From positions 1-6,162 of the forward strand of contig JAISDR010000029.1 of the NCBI GenBank assembly GCA_031264645.1: a stretch of 6,162 nucleotides of DNA, read 5' to 3'. Numbering within the stretch: position 1 is the first letter of the stretch; the number at the start of each line of letters is the position of its first letter. Below the pieces are notes generated by a model. The model did not search any database. It saw only the letters and a list, made by a program, of their open reading frames with translations, and was not told the origin of the DNA. A program made the position numbers and the translations under genes. The stretch comes from Prevotellaceae bacterium. Lineage in GTDB: Bacteria > Bacteroidota > Bacteroidia > Bacteroidales > UBA932. Below are positions 1 to 5,314 of the stretch, one piece after another.

Positions 1-132
1 AGACACAGAAGTACGGTTAATTTTCTGATGAATCTGCTGTCTGCACTTGCTGCATACTGTTTTTTTGACAAAAAACCCGCCATTCAGTTTGAGCGGGAAA
101 AAACTGACGGACAGCTGGCACTGTTCTATTAA
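1..132 (+). CDS. C-terminal end of an IS982-type transposase (cut by window edge)
   Basis: Frame 1 is open from the first base to a TAA at 130-132 and encodes 43 residues. It begins RHRSTVNFLMNLLSALAAYC, continues FFDKKPAIQFE and ends QLALFY. A run of RHRS, then N-F, a hydrophobic helix, AYCFF-KKP and a final QL-LF is what I recall of the extreme C-terminus of Bacteroidota IS982-family transposases, just after the catalytic Glu segment. That family call is from memory of the motif, not from a search. The protein would be a cut-and-paste DDE transposase, but its catalytic residues lie outside the window. Whether the full gene is intact cannot be judged. The stop is followed within about 20 nt by sequence of a different transposase, so the element appears to end right after its gene. 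Confidence 0.65.
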   Translation, partial: RHRSTVNFLMNLLSALAAYCFFDKKPAIQFEREKTDGQLALFY

Positions 133-149
133 AACTCAATCCATTATGA
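1..149 (+). mobile_element. Right end of an IS982-like insertion sequence
   Basis: This covers the transposase tail and the short A/T-rich stretch after its stop codon. The right boundary is inferred. IS4 transposase coding homology appears to begin at about 150, just after an in-frame TGA at 147-149, so the IS982-like element should end between 133 and about 150. The left end is outside the window, so its terminal inverted repeat cannot be matched and no target duplication can be tested. Confidence 0.45.
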
Positions 150-1220
150 TTTTATAACAAGATGCTTACTCTGGCATTATGGGATGGCAAAAGTCTTTTG
201 CCCTGCGACTGTTCACTGCACCGTGAAAATAAAAAAAACCGGTACAGACTGACAGCAGGGGAAATCAAAAATCAGTTTCACCGGGAACGCCCCGGGAACA
301 GCTGCGGCAGGGAACGGTTCGATGAACTGGACATGGAAAAGCCATACATGGCTCTTTCGATGCTTAAACGGGCGGTAAAACGAGGCATTTATGCTTCTTA
401 TGTACTTATGGACAGCTGGTTTGTGACGGATGAGATGTTAAAGGGCATACGTAAAATCCGTCACGGAATGTTGCATGTGACTGGAATATGCAAAATGGAT
501 AAACGTAAATTTACAGTTAATGGAAAAGAATACAACTCGCATACACTCATTAAGATGAACGAAACACGCCGGAAATCTGTACATGCATCACGCAAGTTCA
601 ATTCAACATACATACCCGTTTCCGCAGAATATAAAGAGATGCCCGTTAAATTATTCTATATCAAGTATAAAAATGCTAAAAACTGGACATTGCCGCTAAC
701 AGCAGATTTATCTCTGTCATTTGTTAAAACTATGGAACTGTATCAAATACGCCGGAGTATCGAAGTGATGTTCAAGGAATGCAAACAGTATCTGCGCCCG
801 GGTAAAGCTCAAAATACCGACTTTTACGGACAAATTGCAGATGTAAGCTTGACTTTGATAACATATCTCATATTGACCCTGCAAAAACGTTTTCAATCGT
901 ATGAAACACTGGGTGAGATATTCCGGCATACGCAAACTGAAATGTTGGAACGTACGCTGTGTGAACGGATACTGGATGTCTTTTTAAAGATTCTTGAACA
1001 GCTTCTGGAGATTTTAAGCATTGACGTAGATGAAGCTGTTCAGAAAATTATGACCGACGACAATGCTGCTGAAAGAATATTATGCCTGCTAAATGCTGTA
1101 ACTCTGTTAAATACAAATGACAATTATGTGAAAATGGCGTATGGATAACGCCTGATTATAAATATATTAGACCCATGCATACCTGATAACTGACTGGTTA
1201 TGGGAAGGTGGGAAACTTCA
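150..1220 (+). mobile_element. Remnant of an IS4-family insertion sequence
   Basis: The body is the decapitated transposase. The left side is lost at the junction with the IS982-like element near 150. The right end is placed provisionally at about 1220. Host-type repeat sequence (TTATTATAG) resumes at 1222, immediately after the stretch AAGGTGGGAAACTTCAG (about 1205-1221), which could be a terminal repeat. A short inverted repeat, ATAAC (1186-1190) and GTTAT (1197-1201), lies just inside. With the left end gone, neither the inverted repeat nor a target duplication can be verified. Confidence 0.5.
162..1148 (+). pseudogene. 5'-truncated IS4-family transposase
   Basis: The 328-residue frame is the middle and C-terminal part of an IS4-family DDE transposase. 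Residues 81-87 (VLMDSWF) carry the second catalytic Asp, D84. Residues 194-208 match the IS4 YREK signature exactly: Y194-(2)-R197-(3)-E201-(6)-K208. The family's first catalytic Asp and DNA-binding N-terminus, roughly 100 residues, are missing. The frame upstream of ATG 162 adds only four codons (F-Y-N-K) before a TGA at 147-149, and those look like the natural lead-in to MLTLALWDGKS. The start at 162 is therefore only the first Met of the remnant, not a real start. R198 stands where the family usually has Trp (YxxRWxIE), a one-base change from TGG to CGG and a possible sign of decay. It cannot transpose by itself. No other frameshift or stop is visible. Confidence 0.82.
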
Positions 1221-1250
1221 GTTATTATAGAAAACCCGATAAGCAATCTA

Positions 1251-1280
1251 AAAAACCCGGAACGGGTGACATTATTACAG
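1251..1280 (+). repeat. Palindromic intergenic repeat unit A
   Basis: The unit reads AAAAACCCGGAACGGG followed by TGACATTATTACAG. ACCCG (1255-1259) and CGGGT (1263-1267) form a 5-bp stem with a GAA loop, followed by a conserved TGACATTATTAnAG tail. The same layout recurs in reverse orientation at 1307-1331 and 1351-1378. It resembles the REP-like elements scattered through many Bacteroidota genomes, although I cannot count its copies here. Confidence 0.6.
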
Positions 1281-1306
1281 AATGTATTTTTTAAGGAAGG
1301 TCGTTT

Positions 1307-1331
1307 TATAATGTCACCCCTGTCGGGGTTT
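1307..1331 (-). repeat. Palindromic intergenic repeat unit B (inverted)
   Basis: Read on the minus strand, this unit is AAACCCCGACAGGGG followed by TGACATTATA. The stem is ACCCC (1316-1320) with GGGGT (1325-1329) around a TGTC loop. Its tail pairs perfectly over 12 bp with that of unit A: GGGTGACATTAT at 1264-1275 against ATAATGTCACCC at 1308-1319. Together the two make a larger imperfect palindrome of about 80 nt with a 32-nt spacer. The stem plus a short T run could also act as a weak terminator for transcription leaving the IS remnant. Confidence 0.6.
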
Positions 1332-1350
1332 AGCCAGTGTTGATTGTTTG

Positions 1351-1378
1351 CTATAATAATGACATCCTTTCGGGATTT
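1351..1378 (-). repeat. Palindromic intergenic repeat unit C (inverted, diverged)
   Basis: Read on the minus strand, this unit is AAATCCCGAAAGGAT followed by GTCATTATTATAG. The stem is ATCC (1364-1367) with GGAT (1373-1376), so both arms have changed together relative to units A and B (ACCC/GGGT to ATCC/GGAT). That paired change suggests the hairpin itself is under selection. The orientation is the same as unit B and opposite to unit A. Confidence 0.55.
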
Positions 1379-1419
1379 GATGATTGAGCTTATTATTTTT
1401 CAAGTTTCAAAAATATGCT

Positions 1420-1427
1420 TAAATTTG
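1420..1427 (+). promoter_or_regulatory. Candidate Bacteroidota-type -7 element for the plus-strand operon
   Basis: TAAATTTG matches the TAnnTTTG -7 consensus of the Bacteroidota primary sigma factor. It would place the transcript start around 1432-1435, giving a leader of only about 15-18 nt before the ATG at 1450. No clean TTG -33 element sits 19-21 nt upstream, where the sequence is T-rich, so this is a partial match. Confidence 0.4.
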
Positions 1428-1449
1428 TCCTCGAAATTTTAGTTTTATA

Positions 1450-2220
1450 ATGATGACAGATAAATCTTTACTTCTCATAATCGACGCGCAATATGACTTT
1501 TGCGACGAAAAAGGCGCGTTATATGTTCCGGGAGCCGAACAGGATATGGAACGTTTAGCATTGTTTATTAAGAATAATATTGAAAAACTTGACGGCATTA
1601 TTCTTTCGCAGGATGCTCATCAGGTCATAGATATTTCGCATCCTGCTTTCTGGGTGTGCAGGAACGGAAAAAATCCCGCTCCGTTCACGCAAATAAGCCT
1701 TGCGGACGTCGAAAACGGAGAATGGACGTCGATTTTCGGGAAAGAAACAGCTTTGAAATACCTGAAAAAACTCGACAGTCAGAAAGAATTTCCACATGTA
1801 ATATGGCCCGAGCATTGTATCGAAGGCAGTAAAGGCGCTGCAATTGTGGATATCGTTATGGATGAAGTCAAAAACTGGGCGCGAACCCGTGAACAGTATT
1901 TCAAAATCGTTCAGAAAGGGAAAAATCCGTTTACCGAACATTTTGGAATAATGAATGCCAGCGTACCGATAAACCATGATGCTGAAACAAAATTCAATAC
2001 CCCGCTTTTTAATTCCCTTGCCGAATATGATACAATTTACATAGCCGGAGAAGCGCAGAGCCACTGCGTAGCCGTTACCATCAAGCAACTTTTAAGGTTT
2101 AAGAACGTTGCAGACAAAATGATTATCCTGAAAAACTGCATGTCGCCGGTTCCGGGATTCGAACATCTCGCCGACGGTATATACAGCATGCTTAAACCCA
2201 GTCAATTTATAGAAGTATGA
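1450..2220 (+). CDS. Cysteine hydrolase, nicotinamidase/isochorismatase-like family
   Basis: This 256-residue cytosolic protein has the full active site of the PncA/isochorismatase-like fold. The catalytic Asp is D12 in LLLIIDAQYDFC. The metal-site segment SQDAHQVIDISHPAFW gives D55, H57 and H64. WPEHCIEGSKGA (119-130) corresponds to the nicotinamidase WPxHCVQGTxGA motif. The catalytic Lys is probably K156 in QKGKNP. The nucleophile is C206 in GEAQSHCVAVT. Nicotinamidases hydrolyse nicotinamide to nicotinate and ammonia for NAD salvage. The metal-site and WPxHC motifs favour that activity, but the protein is longer than typical PncA (about 210 residues). The extra length lies mainly between H64 and W119, near the substrate entrance, so another amide substrate is possible. 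I leave the symbol blank for this reason. The start is ATG 1450 or the adjacent ATG 1453, and no Shine-Dalgarno is seen. It is the first gene of a four-gene operon, and its stop overlaps the next start as ATGA. Confidence 0.85.
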   Translation: MMTDKSLLLIIDAQYDFCDEKGALYVPGAEQDMERLALFIKNNIEKLDGIILSQDAHQVIDISHPAFWVCRNGKNPAPFTQISLADVENGEWTSIFGKETALKYLKKLDSQKEFPHVIWPEHCIEGSKGAAIVDIVMDEVKNWARTREQYFKIVQKGKNPFTEHFGIMNASVPINHDAETKFNTPLFNSLAEYDTIYIAGEAQSHCVAVTIKQLLRFKNVADKMIILKNCMSPVPGFEHLADGIYSMLKPSQFIEV

Positions 2221-2606
2221 TGTTAAAAATATTAAAATATCACTGGCGAGCGATTTTGTGGATAATGCTCATTGCATTCGCCTGCCTTATGCCGGGAGAC
2301 CAGATTCCGGGAACGTCTTTTTTTTCAAGAATACCTCATTTTGATAAAATAGTCCATTTCATGATGTATTTCATATTTGCACTTTTCCTGATGTCGGGAT
2401 TTTCGCGCCAGTACGGTAAAACATCGACTAAAGCCTACATTTTCAGCTTTACCCTGGCTTTTCTGTTTGGCGTCATGATAGAATTTATTCAGGAATGGGT
2501 AGGGCGCAGTTATGATATATACGACATGATTGCCAATACTGTGGGCATAATAGTTTCACTGTTATTATTCAATACTGTTAAATGGATACTCCGAAACATT
2601 TTATAG
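2217..2606 (+). CDS. VanZ-family membrane protein
   Basis: This 129-residue integral membrane protein has four predicted helices at about 11-26, 46-62, 73-92 and 104-126. It carries VanZ-like signatures: HFDKIVHFMMYFIFAL (41-56) at the second helix, then G-x2-IEFIQ (E89, Q92) and RSYDIYDMIANTVG (R97, D100, D103, N107), with polar residues facing the membrane in a conserved order. VanZ was first described as an accessory teicoplanin-resistance factor. Most chromosomal homologues, including short ones like this, have no established role, and nothing here points to antibiotic resistance. The start overlaps the upstream stop (ATG 2217-2219, TGA 2218-2220), with ATG 2220 as an equal alternative. 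Both imply translational coupling. The 3' end overlaps the next gene by 25 nt. I recall VanZ and TonB-like genes lying side by side in other Bacteroidota. Confidence 0.82.
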   Translation: MMLKILKYHWRAILWIMLIAFACLMPGDQIPGTSFFSRIPHFDKIVHFMMYFIFALFLMSGFSRQYGKTSTKAYIFSFTLAFLFGVMIEFIQEWVGRSYDIYDMIANTVGIIVSLLLFNTVKWILRNIL

Positions 2607-3379
2607 ATAAGGATAAACTTGATACTCTGTTTGTCGAAAACCGCAGCATAAAACAGTGGATCAGGGATAACCAGTTCGGAATATACGCTGCGATTATCTT
2701 TCATTTGCTTGTTTTTCTCGCTCTTGCGTTCAACAAAATGTATACGCTCACTGTGCAGCCGAAATCAATAGAACTTATTTATAAAACTGTCGAAAAAGAA
2801 CCGGAAATTTCTCCCGAAGAGGAAAAAAAGATAATCGAAGCAGAACTCAATAAAATGCTGATGGACATGCCTGATCAGGACGTCCGCCTGCCCAATCTCG
2901 CTATGAATGCGGCGGCGCAGGGAAGCGAATCCGGCAGGGGACAGGGAACCGCCGTTTCGTTTTTCTCAAGCCGCAATTCGACTTCCATTCGTGAAGAAAA
3001 AGAAAAAAGGGAAAAAGCGCGTGAAGACAATAAAGTCTCCGGTATCGACGATATTGCGCCGGACGAATCGCATCAGAGCGCTGAGGAAAGCCTGGCTTAC
3101 AAAGGACCTTCCATTGTGTCGTACTATCTTGAAGACAGAACGGCAATTCATCTTCCGATACCTTCGTACAAATGTTTCAAAGGGGGAGACGTAACTGTGC
3201 TGATTGAAGTCAATCCTCAGGGATATGTAATTGACGCCGAAATAGACAAAAGAAATTCGAACAGCGACGAATGTCTGCATCGTGCTGCCATAAACGCCGC
3301 AGAACGGGCGCGTTTTTCTTCACTGCAGAGATCGGAAACTCAAAAGGGAAATATTATTTATCGTTTTGTATCTCAATAG
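2582..3379 (+). CDS. TonB-family energy-transducer-like protein
   Basis: This 265-residue protein has a cytosolic N-terminus of about 33 residues, one membrane anchor (about 34-52, IYAAIIFHLLVFLALAF), a long charged linker and a C-terminal TonB-like domain. The linker is rich in Glu/Lys and Gly/Ser (KEPEISPEEEKK, REEKEKREKAREDNK), not the classical Pro-Glu/Pro-Lys rod. The C-terminal domain has YKCFKGGDVTVLIEVNPQGY (196-215), then DECLHRAAINAAERARF (229-245) and the closing strand GNIIYRFVSQ. Two Cys, C198 and C231, are the only ones in the protein, both on the periplasmic side, and could form a disulfide. TonB proteins couple the ExbB/ExbD motor to outer-membrane transporters. No exbB, exbD or receptor gene is nearby, so that coupling role is family knowledge only. 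ATG 2582 is the only Met before the anchor, so the start is well supported even though it overlaps the VanZ gene. Confidence 0.78.
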   Translation: MDTPKHFIDKDKLDTLFVENRSIKQWIRDNQFGIYAAIIFHLLVFLALAFNKMYTLTVQPKSIELIYKTVEKEPEISPEEEKKIIEAELNKMLMDMPDQDVRLPNLAMNAAAQGSESGRGQGTAVSFFSSRNSTSIREEKEKREKAREDNKVSGIDDIAPDESHQSAEESLAYKGPSIVSYYLEDRTAIHLPIPSYKCFKGGDVTVLIEVNPQGYVIDAEIDKRNSNSDECLHRAAINAAERARFSSLQRSETQKGNIIYRFVSQ

Positions 3380-3383
3380 AAAG

Positions 3384-3845
3384 ATGATATTGGAAGATAT
3401 ACAGCTGAACCTGCCGACATTCGAGCATAAAATCAAAAATTCGGATAAAGGAAAAATGATTTTCGACCCTGTACGTAATAAATATGTCGCTCTTACTCCC
3501 GAAGAATGGGTGAGACAAAATTTTTTACAGTATCTGGTTCAGATTAAAAAGACGCCCCAAAGTCTGGTACGCGTCGAAATGCATCTCAGGCTGAACGGTC
3601 TGGCAAAACGAAGCGACATCGTTGTCCATAACCGGCAGGGAAATCCATTGCTGGCAGTGGAATGTAAAGCCCCGACAGTGAAAATAACACAATCGGTTTT
3701 CGAACAGCTGGCACGCTACAATTTGCAGCTTAATGTGCCGTATTTAGTCGTTACAAACGGATTAACTCACTTTTTCTGTAAATATTCGGATACCGAAAAA
3801 CGGTATCTTTTTCTGAAAGATATTCCGGAATATGACCGGTTATGA
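3384..3845 (+). CDS. Stand-alone HsdR N-terminal domain protein (PD-(D/E)xK nuclease fold)
   Basis: This 153-residue protein corresponds to only the N-terminal nuclease-like domain of type I restriction HsdR subunits (HSDR_N_2-type). The motif LAKRSDIVVHNRQGNPLL then AVECKAP supplies D78, E93 and K95, the PD-(D/E)xK triad, followed by FEQLARYN (106-113) with the Q-x3-Y element seen in HsdR and RecB-type nucleases. E65 may be the preceding acidic residue. There is no helicase, specificity or methyltransferase gene nearby, so this is not a restriction system. Such solo proteins are widespread in Bacteroidota and their function is unknown to me. I choose ATG 3384, 4 nt after the upstream TAG, over the TTG at 3366, because it avoids overlap and MILEDIQLNLPTFEHKIK resembles the usual N-terminus of these proteins. 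It is the last gene of the operon, convergent with trkH, with 17 nt between stop codons. Confidence 0.82.
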   Translation: MILEDIQLNLPTFEHKIKNSDKGKMIFDPVRNKYVALTPEEWVRQNFLQYLVQIKKTPQSLVRVEMHLRLNGLAKRSDIVVHNRQGNPLLAVECKAPTVKITQSVFEQLARYNLQLNVPYLVVTNGLTHFFCKYSDTEKRYLFLKDIPEYDRL

Positions 3846-3862
3846 AGGTTTATATAACGCCC

Positions 3863-5302
3863 TTATTTCCTGATATAAAAGAAAAGTATCAGTCCGTATA
3901 TTTCCAGTCGTCCGGTTATCATCAGGACAGTCATCAGGATCTTACCGAAAGGGAGCATCGAATCGTAGTTTCCCAGGGAACTGAAACTGCCGAATCCTGC
4001 GCCGGCATTGCTCAGGGAAGCCAAAGCTGCGGAGAATGAAGTCAGAACATCGTATCCCATTGCCGTTAAAATGACTGTGGCGCACAGGAGTACGAACAGG
4101 AAAAGAAGAATAAAAAGCAATACCGAATTGATAATATCCTCGTCGACGGTGTTTTCCCCGACTTTCACAGGAATAATCGCTTTGGGATGCTGCTGTTTCT
4201 TTATCTGCACCTTGAGAGTGCGAAAGAACACATAGATACGGTCTACCTTTATCCCTCCCGTCGTTGAGCCTGCGCAGCCGCTCTGGAGAGTAAAAAAGAC
4301 AATGATAATAAACGAAAGCGCCGGCAGAAGCGAGGAATCTATCGAAGCGTATCCGGTTGTTGTTGTGTACGAAACAAGCTGGAACGCACCGTGCAGCAGC
4401 GATTCTCCCAGAGTGTCGAACCTGCCCGACAGCCACAGGTTAGCGCTCACCGCCACTATTCCTGCCGCAACCGACAGCGCAAAATAACGTATAAGCGGCG
4501 ACTTGAACAGCTTGCCCGGCTTACCGCTCACGGCAGAGTACAGCAGTCCGAAATGTATTGAAGACGTGAACATAAACATCATAGTAATGATATATATCCA
4601 CGTGTTTCCAAACGCTGCCAGACTTGTATTTCTGGTAGAAAAACCTCCCGTTGCGACTGTCGAAAAGGCGTGATTCAGGGAGTCAAACCAGTCCATTCCG
4701 GCAATCATGTACATCAGAAAGCAGAGAAACGTTGATCCTATATACACTGACAGTATTATCGTTACAGTCTCATGCGTTTTGTAGATGAAGTTTTCTTTTG
4801 CCAAAGGCGAAATCTCCGCCTGCGACAGCCGGGTCTTATTCATCCGCATTGCCGGAGCAAGCAGCATGGCAAACAGAACCACGCCTACGCCTCCCATCCA
4901 GTGGGTACACGAACGGAAAAAGAGAATGCTGCGCGGCAAGTCTTCGGGCGAATGTAAAATCGTAGCGCCTGTCGTTGTATATCCCGAAACACTTTCGAAC
5001 CATGCATTCAGAACCGAAAACTCCCCGCCCCACATCAGGTACGGCAAAACCCCGAACAGGCATACCGTCGCCCACGAAATAATCAGGATACCGTAAATTT
5101 CGCGTATATTGATATACGAATCGTGAGGAATAAATATCAGCGGAAAAGCCCCCGCCATCACCGAAATAAAGAAACTCAGGAAAAAGGCGAAATAGGCGTC
5201 GTCTCCCTCGCTGCAGATGGAAATAATCATTGCCAGCAACATAAACACCGAGTTTATCAGCAATATAAACCCGCCATATCTTAGAATTACGTTTAATCGC
5301 AC
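3863..5302 (-). CDS. trkH: Trk-type potassium uptake channel subunit TrkH
   Basis: This 479-residue polytopic membrane protein is close to the usual TrkH length (E. coli about 483). It carries four pore-loop repeats with selectivity-filter segments SGYTTTGAT (106-114), STVATGGF (214-221), YTTTTGY (312-318) and SNAGAGFG (431-438). The SGCAGSTTGGIK segment (341-352) is the gating loop of the third repeat. The C-terminus GRLEIYGLILFFYIRK is typical. TrkH conducts K+ inward and normally works with the cytosolic NAD/ATP-binding ring TrkA. No trkA lies in the window: upstream is a HAMP protein and downstream the convergent operon. The start is GTG 5302. It is the first start codon after an in-frame TGA (5311-5309), and the first helix (about 8-29) begins soon after it, so a later Met (M21 or M25) would cut into that helix. 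It lies 12 nt after the upstream stop, so the two genes are co-transcribed. Confidence 0.93.
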   Translation of the reverse strand: MRLNVILRYGGFILLINSVFMLLAMIISICSEGDDAYFAFFLSFFISVMAGAFPLIFIPHDSYINIREIYGILIISWATVCLFGVLPYLMWGGEFSVLNAWFESVSGYTTTGATILHSPEDLPRSILFFRSCTHWMGGVGVVLFAMLLAPAMRMNKTRLSQAEISPLAKENFIYKTHETVTIILSVYIGSTFLCFLMYMIAGMDWFDSLNHAFSTVATGGFSTRNTSLAAFGNTWIYIITMMFMFTSSIHFGLLYSAVSGKPGKLFKSPLIRYFALSVAAGIVAVSANLWLSGRFDTLGESLLHGAFQLVSYTTTTGYASIDSSLLPALSFIIIVFFTLQSGCAGSTTGGIKVDRIYVFFRTLKVQIKKQQHPKAIIPVKVGENTVDEDIINSVLLFILLFLFVLLCATVILTAMGYDVLTSFSAALASLSNAGAGFGSFSSLGNYDSMLPFGKILMTVLMITGRLEIYGLILFFYIRK

Positions 5303-5314
5303 GGCATGTCAAAT

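Larger units (their letters stand above)
1149..1449. other. Non-coding stretch with IS end, palindromic repeats and promoter
   Basis: I see no convincing gene in these 301 nt. From left to right they hold the 3' flank of the IS4 remnant (to about 1220), a partial repeat tail (1222-1230), three palindromic repeat units listed separately (1251-1280, 1307-1331, 1351-1378), an A/T-rich stretch, and a probable promoter at 1420-1427 for the operon that follows. Confidence 0.6.

Noticed and set aside
1251..1378. CRISPR array
   Set aside because: The units are palindromic, lie in mixed orientation, differ in sequence and have irregular spacing. No cas gene is present.
1555..2088. Minus-strand 177-codon frame opposite the cysteine hydrolase
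   Set aside because: It is antisense to a gene with a full catalytic motif set and has no recognisable features of its own.
2217..2606. Glycopeptide resistance gene
   Set aside because: VanZ-family membership alone does not imply resistance. There are no vanHAX genes, and the setting is a housekeeping-like operon.
2901..3280. Several short frames on both strands within the TonB-like gene
   Set aside because: All overlap the TonB-like coding region. Their Arg- or Phe-rich composition is what results from reading the charged linker in other frames.
3366..3383. TTG start that would lengthen the HsdR-N protein by six residues
   Set aside because: It would overlap the TonB-like gene. ATG 3384 lies 4 nt after the stop and gives a normal N-terminus.
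3384..3845. Type I restriction-modification locus
   Set aside because: Only the HsdR N-terminal domain is present, and no helicase, HsdM or HsdS coding sequence lies in the window.
3842..4039. Plus-strand open frame of 65 codons starting at the end of the HsdR-N gene
   Set aside because: It lies almost wholly antisense to the C-terminal coding region of trkH and has no recognisable motif. The trkH frame with its fourth filter segment is clearly the real one.
3942..4436. Minus-strand 164-codon frame within trkH
   Set aside because: It is a shadow of the trkH frame, with a composition rich in Arg and His and no motif.
4836..5312. Minus-strand 158-codon frame overlapping the first third of trkH
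   Set aside because: It is an out-of-frame shadow. The trkH frame carries the first filter motif and membrane helices in the same stretch, while this frame is Arg-rich with no domain.
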